Notes under the pieces: model-generated
The model's database searches: none
Told to the model about the DNA's origin: nothing
The model's input: the letters and a program-made list of their open reading frames with translations, nothing else
Origin: SVEL01 sp045123575
GTDB lineage: Bacteria > Bacillota > Clostridia > Lachnospirales > Lachnospiraceae
DNA: 64,000 bases
Direction of reading: 5' to 3'
Assembly (NCBI GenBank): GCA_045123575.1
Contig: JBGVKG010000052.1
Location: 5,955-69,954 of the forward strand
Translations under genes and position numbers: made by a program
Shown: positions 17,448-25,646 of the stretch, one piece after another
Numbering within the stretch: the stretch's first letter is position 1
How the letters are laid out: each line of letters starts with the position of its first letter

Positions 17448-18434
17448 ATGAGAAAAGAATTATTAAGTGTACTGCTTACATTATGCACAGCTTTAACCAT
17501 GCTTACAGCTTGCACTGTTCGCGTATCAGATACTACTCACGAAAAAACAGATATCAATATCGCCTGTATGAAAGGCCCTACAGGTATCGGAATGATAAAG
17601 CTTCTATCAGATTCTGACGCAGGTAAGACAAAAAATATCTATCATCACTCTATCGTAGGTACTGCAGACGAGATAAGTTCAGCCCTTATAAAAGGCGACT
17701 TGGACATCGCTGCTGTTCCTTGTAACCTTGCAAGCGTGTTGTACAACAAAACAGAAGGTGAAGTAGTCACAGTTGCTATCAATACTCTAGGCGTTCTATA
17801 TATCGTCGAAGCAGGCAACTCAATAAATGCAGTAAATGATTTAAAGGGTAAAACCATATATTCAACAGGTCAGGGAACAACACCTGAATATACATTAAGA
17901 TACCTTTTATCTTCTGCAGGCATAGACCCTGACAAGGATGTAGACATACAGTACAAGTCAGAAGCATCTGAAGTAGTAGCTACTCTTACAAAGGATACAG
18001 ACGGTGTAGCTATGCTTCCACAGCCATACGTTACTGCTGCTATGAATAATAATGCCAACCTTCGCATTGCTCTAGATGTAACAAAAGAATGGGAAAAATT
18101 ATCTAACGGAAATACCGTTGTAACAGGTGTATTAGTTGCACGTAAGTCATTCATAGAAGCAAATAAAGAAACCTTTTCTTTATTCCTTGATGAATATAAA
18201 GCATCTACAGAATACGCTAACACTAACGTAGAAGATACAGCTAATCTCTTAGAAACATACGATGTATTTAAGGCTGCTATAGCAAAAAAAGCCATTCCAT
18301 ACTGCAATGTTACCTTTATAGATGGAGCAAAAATGAAAACTCTTGCATCTGCTTACCTTAAGGTTCTCTTTGACCAGAACCCTAAGTCTATCGGCGGCAA
18401 GTTTGATGATAAGATGTTCTATATATCACAGTAG
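17448..18434 (+). CDS. ABC transporter substrate-binding lipoprotein (NMT1/SsuA-like)
   Basis: 328 residues. A signal peptide ends in lipobox LTAC with Cys22. The rest follows the NMT1/ThiY/SsuA fold: GPTGIGMIKLLSDSDAG near 40, ALIKGDLDIAAVPCNLASVL (about 85-105), then DLKGKTIYSTGQGTTPEYTLR and a C-terminal helical lobe. These proteins bind thiamine precursors, sulfonates, nitrate or similar small molecules; the sequence does not tell which. No TPP riboswitch is seen upstream, which argues weakly against thiamine. Permease and ATPase genes follow. Confidence 0.9.
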   Translation: MRKELLSVLLTLCTALTMLTACTVRVSDTTHEKTDINIACMKGPTGIGMIKLLSDSDAGKTKNIYHHSIVGTADEISSALIKGDLDIAAVPCNLASVLYNKTEGEVVTVAINTLGVLYIVEAGNSINAVNDLKGKTIYSTGQGTTPEYTLRYLLSSAGIDPDKDVDIQYKSEASEVVATLTKDTDGVAMLPQPYVTAAMNNNANLRIALDVTKEWEKLSNGNTVVTGVLVARKSFIEANKETFSLFLDEYKASTEYANTNVEDTANLLETYDVFKAAIAKKAIPYCNVTFIDGAKMKTLASAYLKVLFDQNPKSIGGKFDDKMFYISQ

Positions 18435-18478
18435 TTTTATTGTTACTTTATAATTTTTATAAACTTGGAGATATTAGT

Positions 18479-19255
18479 TTGATTGCTAGAAAGACAAATA
18501 AACATAATCAAAATAATAAAAAGTGGATATTAAACCTTATAGCTATGGTTATATGGCTTTTCATATGGCATTTTGCCGCCATAGCTATAAATATGGAAAT
18601 ATTTTTACCAACACCTCAAAGGGTATTTACTGTACTGGTACAGGATTTAATTCCTAGTAATGACTTTTGGCTAAGTCTATGGTCATCTATCACCAATATA
18701 TGTTTTGGGTTTACTTTAGGCTGTGTGCTTGGTATTTTATTGGCAGTTATCGCCTCACTAAGCCAGTATATAGAAATCTTTTTATTGATTCCTATTAAGG
18801 TTCTAAAATCCATTCCTGTAGCATCTTTTGTTATACTAGTTTTATTATGGTTAGATGCTAAAGATTTAGCCATCTTCGTTCCAGCTATCGTAGTTTTGCC
18901 TATTCTATATATAAATACTTTAACGGGCATAAAAGAAACTAGCGGAAAGCTTACGGAAATGGCAACTATCTTTAGAATTTCCTTTATAAAAAGGATAACC
19001 CATATATATATGCCTAGTGTAATTCCATACATTTTATCGGCTTGTTCTGTTGCAACAGGTATGGCATGGAAGTCAGGTATAGCAGCCGAGATTATTGGTC
19101 TAGCTAAAAATTCTATTGGAAATGAGTTGTACAAGACAAAAATATACCTAATGATACCTGAGCTATTTGCTTGGACTATAGTTATAGTCCTCTTAAGTGT
19201 ACTATTTGAAACCGTTGTTAAAACACTGATTAAACTTATATCAAAAGGTAGATAA
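18479..19255 (+). CDS. ABC transporter permease (SsuC/TauC-like)
   Basis: About 258 residues with six predicted hydrophobic segments. The BPD_transp_1 coupling (EAA-like) loop is seen as GKLTEMATIFRISFIKRITH, and the C-terminal part (SACSVATGMAWKSGIAAEII) matches SsuC/TauC/NrtB permeases. The frame opens at a TTG at 18440, but GGAG at 18467-18470 fits a TTG start at 18479, so translation probably starts there with a non-ATG codon. It is tightly coupled to the next gene (1-bp gap). Confidence 0.88.
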   Translation: MIARKTNKHNQNNKKWILNLIAMVIWLFIWHFAAIAINMEIFLPTPQRVFTVLVQDLIPSNDFWLSLWSSITNICFGFTLGCVLGILLAVIASLSQYIEIFLLIPIKVLKSIPVASFVILVLLWLDAKDLAIFVPAIVVLPILYINTLTGIKETSGKLTEMATIFRISFIKRITHIYMPSVIPYILSACSVATGMAWKSGIAAEIIGLAKNSIGNELYKTKIYLMIPELFAWTIVIVLLSVLFETVVKTLIKLISKGR

Positions 19256-19256
19256 T

Positions 19257-19787
19257 ATGAGTAATATTGATATTAAAGATTTGTGCTTTGCATATAATGA
19301 CAAAACCATATACGACCACTATAGTGTTAGTTTTCCCAAAGGCGAGATTACTACTCTTTCCTCTCCTTCTGGCAGCGGCAAGACTACACTTTTACATATT
19401 ATCTCAGGCTTATTAAAGCCTGATAACGGTTCTATTTCATTTGATATAGATGAGCCTAGATTTTCTATGGTATTTCAAGATTTAAGGCTTATAGACAGCT
19501 TATCAGTATCTAAGAATATATTATTGGTAAATGATAAGTTAAGCTTGGATGATATAGGTACAATACTAAAAGAACTGGGACTGGATAATTACGAGAATAA
19601 AAAAGTCTCTAATCTAAGCGGTGGCGAAAAACAGAGAGTTGCTATAGCTAGAGCTTTACTGGCTCCTTATGATATTCTGCTACTGGATGAGCCTTATTCT
19701 TGGTTGGACGTTGAAAATAAAGATAGGGTTAGAAATGTTATAGAGAGGTATAGAGAGGGTAGAACTACTATTGTGGTGGAACATTGA
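19257..19787 (+). CDS. Short ABC transporter ATPase ending at the H-loop
   Basis: Only 176 residues, while SsuB/TauB-type ATPases are usually about 240-260. All catalytic parts are present: Walker A SPSGSGKTT at about 36-44, Q-loop MVFQDLRL, signature LSGGEKQRVAIARAL, Walker B ILLLDEPYSWLD and the H-loop VVEH. The stop codon follows immediately after the H-loop histidine and a terminator begins 8 bp later, so there is no hidden continuation in another frame. The missing C-terminal tail usually forms a short subdomain after the H-loop. It powers the importer encoded by the two preceding genes. Confidence 0.85.
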   Translation: MSNIDIKDLCFAYNDKTIYDHYSVSFPKGEITTLSSPSGSGKTTLLHIISGLLKPDNGSISFDIDEPRFSMVFQDLRLIDSLSVSKNILLVNDKLSLDDIGTILKELGLDNYENKKVSNLSGGEKQRVAIARALLAPYDILLLDEPYSWLDVENKDRVRNVIERYREGRTTIVVEH

Positions 19788-19794
19788 GAAAATA

Positions 19795-19830
19795 AGACCG
19801 ATAGGATTAGCCTATCGGTCTGTCTTTTTT
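19795..19830 (+). terminator. Rho-independent terminator of the ABC importer operon
   Basis: An 11-bp stem (AGACCGATAGG / CCTATCGGTCT) with a five-base loop, followed by GTCTTTTTT. Confidence 0.88.
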
Positions 19831-19837
19831 AATACCC

Positions 19838-20233
19838 TTATATATATCCGTACCTAACAAGAATTTTCTCCATCTTTTCACCTGCTTTACGGGATATAGC
19901 TACATACTCAGACCTTTCTTTAGAATAAAATATGTAGGCATTGCAGATATACAGATGAATATCATCACCTAATGTAAGCTGCATTTCCTTATCCACAGGT
20001 GTCTTTACATCAGTTCCAGCATACGGTACGCCGTCAAGTAACTCACAGATAGTCTTTACATCCTGTGGAAATAACTCTGTATCTATTATTTTGTCTTCAT
20101 ACTCTAAATGTATTCTTCCTGTTGTGATACCTCCCGTATGTAGCTTACCTGATTCTACAAATAAATATACTACTATAACTCCTACTGCAATGATTGCTGC
20201 TACTAGAAGCTCTTGTATCCACCATTTTTTCAT
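19838..20233 (-). CDS. Hypothetical single-pass membrane protein
   Basis: 131 residues; not recognised. One N-terminal transmembrane helix (about residues 7-26, LLVAAIIAVGVIVVYLFV) is followed by an outside domain rich in beta-type residues (IHLEYEDKIIDTELF..., MQLTLGDDIHLYICNAYIFY). The good ribosome site (GGAGGG) and clean start support it as a real gene. It is monocistronic, convergent with the ABC importer, and lies next to the hairpin repeats at 20316-20517. Confidence 0.65.
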   Translation of the reverse strand: MKKWWIQELLVAAIIAVGVIVVYLFVESGKLHTGGITTGRIHLEYEDKIIDTELFPQDVKTICELLDGVPYAGTDVKTPVDKEMQLTLGDDIHLYICNAYIFYSKERSEYVAISRKAGEKMEKILVRYGYI

Positions 20234-20315
20234 AATTTATCCCTCCTTTGTTATTGAATTTTGCACATCATCATTTAAAGCACAATCACTTTAAATTAAC
20301 ATTATTTTATAAAAG

Positions 20316-20517
20316 TGTTGCAAATGCTCGCTCATAAGAAACAACAAACCTTAATGGGCAAGCGCTTCTTCTAGGATTACTTTGTAATCCTAGAAGCACG
20401 CGAGCATTCTGCAAATGCTCGCTTAAGAAAATAAATGAAACAAGCGTCTTACATTGCGACGCTTCTTCTAGAATGTTTACAACATTCTAGAAGCACGCGG
20501 GCATTTTGCAAATGCCC
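20316..20517. repeat. Tandem hairpin units with compensatory differences
   Basis: The 380-bp gap between 20234 and 20614 has no gene but holds repeated hairpins. Hairpin A occurs twice as a perfect 13-bp stem with a 3-base loop: 20368-20380/20384-20396 and 20465-20477/20481-20493. The stems share CTTCTAG but then read GATTAC versus AATGTT, with the opposite strand changed to match. Hairpin B follows each: 20400-20408/20414-20422 (GCGAGCATT) and 20499-20505/20511-20517 (GGGCATT), again co-varying. A third partial copy of B lies at 20316-20333. AAGAAA follows each unit. A further GCGTC...GACGC hairpin precedes the second A. Confidence 0.8.
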
Positions 20518-20520
20518 ACT

Positions 20521-20586
20521 ATCAAGAAATATAAAAATGGCGGAAAAGTATGCAAGCATACCTTCCGCCTCTTTATATTTCTTGAT
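20521..20586 (-). terminator. Long terminator hairpin after the UgpC/MsmX gene
   Basis: A very long stem (ATCAAGAAATATAAA paired with TTTATATTTCTTGAT, continuing inward through GGCGGAA/TTCCGCC and TATGC/GCATA). It lies 28 bp beyond the end of the ugpC-like gene and could act on both strands. Confidence 0.75.
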
Positions 20587-20614
20587 AATCGTCGCTTTCA
20601 AAAAAGCCTTCGCG

Positions 20615-21727
20615 CTAGTTTGTGATTACCTGCTCTGTTTCCTTATCGAAGATATGGAGCTTGTTAAGGTCAAGTGCGAACTTAACTGTATCACCGATCT
20701 TAGCTGTTGTACGAGGGTTAACTCTTGCTGTGCAAGATACACCTGCGAGCTCGAAGTATAAGAATACTTCTGCACCAAGTAACTCGTATAATCTGATTGT
20801 AGCTTCAACAACGCTCTCTGGTGAGCTGTTGATCATTATCTCATCATCATGGATGTCTTCTGGTCTGATACCCATAACGATTGTCTTACCTACGTATCCG
20901 CCATCAACTAAAGCCTTAACCTTTGACTCTGGAGCCTTAATCTTTAAGTCACCAAATGTTAATGTAACGTCTGAACCTTCCTGACCAACAACTGCATCGA
21001 TGAAGTTCATAGCTGGAGAACCCATGAAACCTGCAACGAAGAGGTTAGCTGGAGAGTTGTATAAGTTGATTGGTGAATCACACTGCTGGATAACACCATC
21101 CTTCATAACTACGATTCTTGTACCAAGTGTCATAGCCTCTGTCTGATCATGTGTAACGTAGATGATTGTTGTCTCAAGTCTCTGATGTAACTTAGAAATC
21201 TCAACACGCATCTGTACTCTTAACTTAGCGTCAAGGTTTGATAAAGGCTCATCCATAAGGAATACCTTAGGATTACGAACGATAGCACGTCCCATAGCAA
21301 CTCTCTGTCTCTGACCACCTGATAAAGCCTTTGGCTTTCTGTCAAGTAAGTGCTCAAGATCAAGGATTCTTGCTGCTTCATGAACTAACTTGTCGATTTC
21401 AGCCTTTGGTCTCTTTCTTAACTTAAGACCGAATGCCTTGTTGTCATATACTGTCATATGTGGGTAAAGAGCGTAGTTCTGGAATACCATGGCGATATCT
21501 CTGTCCTTTGGCTCTACATCGTTTACTAACTTGTCACCAATATATAACTCACCTGAGCTGATATCCTCAAGACCTGCGATCATACGAAGAGTTGTAGACT
21601 TACCACAACCTGAAGGTCCTACGAAGATGATGAACTCCTTGTCAGCGATTTCAAGGTTGAAATCCTTAACAGCTGCGAAGCCGTTTGGATATACTTTATT
21701 AATGTTTCTTAATGATAAACTAGACAT
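20615..21727 (-). CDS. Sugar ABC transporter ATPase (MsmX/UgpC type)
   Basis: 370 residues. Walker A GPSGCGKST is at 38-46, the signature LSGGQRQRVAMGRAI near 135, Walker B VFLMDEPLSNLDAKLR after it, and H-loop IIYVTHDQTEAMTLG. The C-terminal TOBE/MalK regulatory region is complete (about 240-370; GIRPEDIHDDEI). Such ATPases are shared 'multitask' motors for several CUT1 carbohydrate importers and are often encoded away from them, as here. Codon use is biased to the common set, suggesting strong expression. No permease genes are close. Confidence 0.93.
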   Translation of the reverse strand: MSSLSLRNINKVYPNGFAAVKDFNLEIADKEFIIFVGPSGCGKSTTLRMIAGLEDISSGELYIGDKLVNDVEPKDRDIAMVFQNYALYPHMTVYDNKAFGLKLRKRPKAEIDKLVHEAARILDLEHLLDRKPKALSGGQRQRVAMGRAIVRNPKVFLMDEPLSNLDAKLRVQMRVEISKLHQRLETTIIYVTHDQTEAMTLGTRIVVMKDGVIQQCDSPINLYNSPANLFVAGFMGSPAMNFIDAVVGQEGSDVTLTFGDLKIKAPESKVKALVDGGYVGKTIVMGIRPEDIHDDEIMINSSPESVVEATIRLYELLGAEVFLYFELAGVSCTARVNPRTTAKIGDTVKFALDLNKLHIFDKETEQVITN

Positions 21728-21939
21728 TTTAATGCTTCCTCCATCTTTCTAATTATTATAAGTTTCGCACATCACTCGCGATAATAGTATTTTACTCCAC
21801 ATGCACAGAAAAAGCCATAGGACAAATATACAAAATAACTTTTCCTTATTTGGTAAATTCGTTCTATGACCTTCTTTTTCACATTATTTTGCACAAAATA
21901 CAGACATGCTTTTTGTACATTTTCACATATATCTCTTTA

Positions 21940-22389
21940 CTACTTCTTAGAATATTCACCTTTTACAAAAAGTACCATATCAGATGTAGCTGTTATACCT
22001 GCATCATTGTCAGGACACAAATACACGCAATACTTACCTAATGTCAAACCATCTGCCACAGCTTCGCCTACTGATATATTTACCAAATCTCCACTTTTAG
22101 CATATGCATTGGCACTTCCTGAATATATAAGTATCTCCGTGCCTGTCTTTCCTATAATAGTACTACCCTTTGACATAGTAACCTTTGTATATGATGCATT
22201 GGCAGCTCCGCCACTATAGTTGGCCATATATGCATCTAGATATGACTTTGTTATAAGCGGGTCATTAACAGAACCAGGTTCACCGTTATTCGCTGCTCCC
22301 ACAGTCATTCCAGCCTTAAATATTCCCAATGCAAACACAACTACTATAGCTGCTATAATAGCTACCTTCTTTATATGCTGCTTATTCAT
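21940..22389 (-). CDS. Secreted or anchored hypothetical protein
   Basis: 149 residues. A hydrophobic helix at about 8-28 (VAIIAAIVVVFALGIFKAG) acts as signal or anchor, followed by a small-residue-rich outside domain (GAANNGEPGSVNDPLITKSY..., GSTIIGKTGTEILIYSGSA). Similar small proteins occur in Lachnospiraceae without a known role. It lies 42 bp after the YjfB-family gene in the same direction, with AGGAGG before the ATG, so the two are likely co-expressed. Confidence 0.65.
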   Translation of the reverse strand: MNKQHIKKVAIIAAIVVVFALGIFKAGMTVGAANNGEPGSVNDPLITKSYLDAYMANYSGGAANASYTKVTMSKGSTIIGKTGTEILIYSGSANAYAKSGDLVNISVGEAVADGLTLGKYCVYLCPDNDAGITATSDMVLFVKGEYSKK

Positions 22390-22431
22390 TTAATCCTCCT
22401 AATTTCACAACTACTATCGTAGGATTATAAC

Positions 22432-22608
22432 CTAAGCAGATACGTCAATATTTCCACCTATATGTGGATTAACTGATGATTCTAATATCTTCTGCACACC
22501 TTCACCCATAGTTTCCATATTTTCAAGTGACTTGTCTAGCATAGCCATTCCGAACTGTGTCTGTACATCTGCCATGCTCATCGCTGTTGATAATGCTGCA
22601 ATATCCAT
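22432..22608 (-). CDS. YjfB-family small protein
   Basis: A 58-residue gene, found by reading the gap. It starts MDIAALSTAMSMADVQTQFG and ends with GGNIDVSA. This matches the YjfB family (putative motility protein): a short helical peptide with ALSxxMSxxxVQxxxxxAML and a conserved end. The function is unproven. A GGAGGG ribosome site precedes the ATG at 22608. It is placed between the CPBP protease gene and a secreted protein gene, all on the minus strand; no flagellar genes are in the window. Confidence 0.85.
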   Translation of the reverse strand: MDIAALSTAMSMADVQTQFGMAMLDKSLENMETMGEGVQKILESSVNPHIGGNIDVSA

Positions 22609-22620
22609 ATTTGTCCCTCC

Positions 22621-23556
22621 TTAAAGTATGAAATCATACATTATAATGTAAACTAGGCATAATCCAATGCCCAACACCAAGTATCCATCAAAGAACTTTC
22701 CTTCTCCTTCATCATAAGATGTTCTTACATCTTTTCTAAAAATCATCTTTACACTTTCTATACCGCGATTTGTCTTACATACATATCTAAATAAGAAAAA
22801 TGCTACAAGTCCACCAACTGCCGCCATAACTGCCAATACACCTATAACCACCACATATGCAAATAACTGAACTTCTGGGCTTACTGGTTCTGTCACAGTT
22901 CCTTCCACTGCAGTCATATTAGCCGTAAGATGTGTCATCACCACGCTGTTTCCATTTATTACAAAATGAGCTATCGTAGATGGGATTATACTTCCTGTTG
23001 CATAAGTAAGCAATGCAAATATTATACCTATAATAAATGCATACGAAAACTGATTAACATTCATATGGATAAGTCCAAATAAGAACGCACTTAATATCAT
23101 AGCCATAAGCGGATTTCTCTTCTTGTATCCATTAAATATCAGCCCTCTAAATATAAACTCCTCCACCACTGCTGGCACCAATGCGATAAGTATAAGGTTC
23201 AGCCACATTGGATTGTTTGTAACTACTGCTAGCAATGTATCATCTACGCTATTTTCCACAAAGAATGAAGAAAACATATTTATAAGAGATACCAGTGGAA
23301 TCAAGCAAAATGCCATAAATACAGATATCAACCCTGTCCCTATAGATACCTTAGATAAACCATAACTTTCTACATCCTGCGGTCTTAAAAAAATAACATA
23401 CATAAGTGAAGGCAGTAACAATATTATCTCTGGCAATACAAGAACCAAATTAAATGAAAGTAATCCATCAGGCAGCAATGATACTGAATGAATCAATATA
23501 ATATACACCAGTACCGTTGTTGTAAATAAAACATTTGCCTTGGTAGCGTTTTTCAT
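22621..23556 (-). CDS. CPBP-family intramembrane glutamic endopeptidase
   Basis: About 311 residues, multi-pass. The CPBP/Abi core is recognised by VVEEFIFRGLIFNGY (the conserved EExxxR, near residue 135), followed by a conserved FGLIHMN histidine motif and an AHFVINGNSVV segment. Members process membrane proteins (Rce1-like) or protect from bacteriocins; the substrate here is unknown. The frame starts at 23571, but GAGGTG ahead of the ATG at 23556 (MKNATKANVLF) makes that start better. It begins 15 bp past the end of ridA. Confidence 0.88.
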   Translation of the reverse strand: MKNATKANVLFTTTVLVYIILIHSVSLLPDGLLSFNLVLVLPEIILLLPSLMYVIFLRPQDVESYGLSKVSIGTGLISVFMAFCLIPLVSLINMFSSFFVENSVDDTLLAVVTNNPMWLNLILIALVPAVVEEFIFRGLIFNGYKKRNPLMAMILSAFLFGLIHMNVNQFSYAFIIGIIFALLTYATGSIIPSTIAHFVINGNSVVMTHLTANMTAVEGTVTEPVSPEVQLFAYVVVIGVLAVMAAVGGLVAFFLFRYVCKTNRGIESVKMIFRKDVRTSYDEGEGKFFDGYLVLGIGLCLVYIIMYDFIL

Positions 23557-23570
23557 ATAAACACCTCGCA

Positions 23571-23948
23571 TTAATTCTTTAATCCAATAGCCTCAATCTC
23601 TATAAGAACATCCTTTGGAAGTCTTGCCACCTCTACACATGAACGTGCTGGACAGTCTTTTGTAAAGAACTCAGAATATATTGCATTAATCTTTGCGAAA
23701 TCATCCATATTCTTAATAAATACTGTAGTCTTTATAACATTCTCTGGGCTAACTCCTGCCTCGCCTAAGAGTGCTACAAGATTACCTATAGCCTGCTTAG
23801 CCTGAGCCTCTATGCCATCTGGTATCTCGCCTGTAGCAGGTACTACAGGTATAACTCCTGATGTAAATACCATATTGCCTACTTCGATTGCCTGTGAGTA
23901 TGGTCCAATAGCTGCTGGTGCCTTATCTGTACTAATTATTTTTTTCAT
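23571..23948 (-). CDS. ridA: RidA-family reactive intermediate deaminase
   Basis: 125 residues, the family length. RidA hydrolyses reactive enamine/imine by-products of PLP enzymes to ketoacids plus ammonia and forms a cytosolic trimer. The conserved N-terminus KAPAAIGPYSQAIEVGNMVF is seen as DKAPAAIGPYSQAI, and the C-terminal signature with the key arginine is ARSCVEVARLPKDVLIEIEA. It has its own ribosome site (TAGGAGGAAT). Confidence 0.95.
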   Translation of the reverse strand: MKKIISTDKAPAAIGPYSQAIEVGNMVFTSGVIPVVPATGEIPDGIEAQAKQAIGNLVALLGEAGVSPENVIKTTVFIKNMDDFAKINAIYSEFFTKDCPARSCVEVARLPKDVLIEIEAIGLKN

Positions 23949-24002
23949 TTCCTATTCCTCCTAAGATTGTTTTATTTCATCTGATATTAAATATAATCTA
24001 CT

Positions 24003-24836
24003 TTATAATAAACGAATACTCTTCTCGCCTATCTCTATAGCTCTCGCCTTATAAAGCTTTCCTACTGCACGTTTAAATGCAGCCTTACTCATGCCAAATT
24101 CTCTCTCTATAACAGCCGGATCTGCCTTATCGTTAAATGGTAATACACCATCAAACTGCTCTATAACCTTGATGATATGCTCAGCATCTTCTTCCATCTG
24201 CATATACGCTTTCTTCATAGGGCTTAGGTTAATCTTGCCATCTTCTCTTATAGATGTAATTCTAGCAGTAATCTCATCTCCTATCGATAGCTGACCATGA
24301 ACCTCCTTACTAGGTATAAGTCCCTGATACTTTCCATCAATAGCCACAAACGCTCCAAACTTGTCACTGATATCATATACGATACCAGTTACCTCTTGGT
24401 CTACTTCGTATCCTTCTCCAACAGGAAGATACTTGTATACACTCATAGTTGCTGCCAGTCTGTTACTCTTATCTATATACAAGGCAAACATATACGAGTG
24501 TCCCTTGCGAACTCTAGTTGTCTGCTCCTTAAATGATAAGAACAAATCCTTCTCCAATCCCCAATCAAGGAACGCACCTATAGATGTTACATCATTTACA
24601 GTAAGCTTCGCCGCCTGACCTAATGTAATGTATGGCTTGTTCACAGTAGATATAAGTCTGTCCTTAGAATCTCTATAGACAAATACCTCTATACCATCTC
24701 CGACCTTCGCTCCTTCAGGTAGCTGCTTAATAGGAAGTAATACCCTGTCTTCATTATTTACGCCATCACTTAAATATGCTCCGAAATCAGTAAATTTCAC
24801 TATCTTAAGTGTCTGGATTTTTCCTAATTCTATCAT
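24003..24836 (-). CDS. CvfB-type S1 RNA-binding protein
   Basis: 277 residues. Three S1-like beta-barrels are arranged in tandem (about 1-65, 70-140, 145-210), the third being the clearest: EVTGIVYDISDKFGAFVAID ... GLIPSKEVHG. A C-terminal winged helix (about 215-277) follows, with AAFKRAVGKLYKARAIEIG. This is the CvfB/YitL domain order. CvfB affects virulence factor expression through RNA in staphylococci; its role in Clostridia is not known. It is a stand-alone gene on the minus strand. Confidence 0.88.
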   Translation of the reverse strand: MIELGKIQTLKIVKFTDFGAYLSDGVNNEDRVLLPIKQLPEGAKVGDGIEVFVYRDSKDRLISTVNKPYITLGQAAKLTVNDVTSIGAFLDWGLEKDLFLSFKEQTTRVRKGHSYMFALYIDKSNRLAATMSVYKYLPVGEGYEVDQEVTGIVYDISDKFGAFVAIDGKYQGLIPSKEVHGQLSIGDEITARITSIREDGKINLSPMKKAYMQMEEDAEHIIKVIEQFDGVLPFNDKADPAVIEREFGMSKAAFKRAVGKLYKARAIEIGEKSIRLL

Positions 24837-24898
24837 GTCTGTCCGTCCTCTCTTTTACATATCTTTTTTAGATTATACCTATTTTAAATATAGCAAAT

Positions 24899-25630
24899 CT
24901 ACTTATAAATGTCAAACTGCACTGTGGCGTATACGTTGCCCTCTGCATTGTTTAAAGCCACCCAAATATGAGACTTTTCATCTGACTCAGATACGGTATA
25001 TACAACTGGATAAAATGTATCTCCAAGAACTGCAGACCTCTTATATTCTGCACGGATACGCTCAACCATATAACCTTCTGGTATATACTCTGCTGCACAA
25101 CCTACATATTTACCATTATTTACGTGTCCATTAGTATCTATAAAGTTCTTTAGCACAGGAACTGTCATCTGTTCAACACCTTCTAATTCCTGTGGAATCT
25201 TTATCTTTCTATCAAGATACTCCATATCTAGCTTCTCATCCATATCATATAAATTTATAATATCCTCTGTCAGCTTAACAGGTCGGCCTGTTGTTAAATC
25301 CGTAAACACCCAAAGAGTATTCGCCTCAACAACATGCTCTCCCTTCGAATCTAATATCATAAAGTTTCTGTGTCCGTATGCACCCACAAAGTCATATGGC
25401 CATGTACAAACAGTTATCTCTTCTTCCTCCAGCAGTTGTCTTTTTACCTCTATCTGCCACGAATTCAATACCCATGCCTTCTTCTCCTGCTTGTAGAAAT
25501 CTACACCACAACCAACAGAATTGCTATGGAACATAGTGCAATCCTGTAAGAAATTAACTATAGCCTCTGGACGCACTACTCTATTTGCGTTTATCTCACT
25601 GTATCTTACCTTCGTCTTAAATGTGTACAT
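24899..25630 (-). CDS. Acyl-ACP thioesterase (FatA/FatB-like)
   Basis: 243 residues with two hotdog folds. The N-terminal half begins YTFKTKVRYSEINANRVVRP and has LNSWQIEVKRQLLEEEEITV. The C-terminal half carries the catalytic motif FIDTNGHVNNGKYV, with the Asn-His pair. Bacterial members hydrolyse acyl-ACP to release free fatty acids. It is immediately downstream (16 bp) of the ABC-F gene and so probably shares its transcript. Confidence 0.9.
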   Translation of the reverse strand: MYTFKTKVRYSEINANRVVRPEAIVNFLQDCTMFHSNSVGCGVDFYKQEKKAWVLNSWQIEVKRQLLEEEEITVCTWPYDFVGAYGHRNFMILDSKGEHVVEANTLWVFTDLTTGRPVKLTEDIINLYDMDEKLDMEYLDRKIKIPQELEGVEQMTVPVLKNFIDTNGHVNNGKYVGCAAEYIPEGYMVERIRAEYKRSAVLGDTFYPVVYTVSESDEKSHIWVALNNAEGNVYATVQFDIYK

Positions 25631-25646
25631 AATACTCTCCTTTTAT

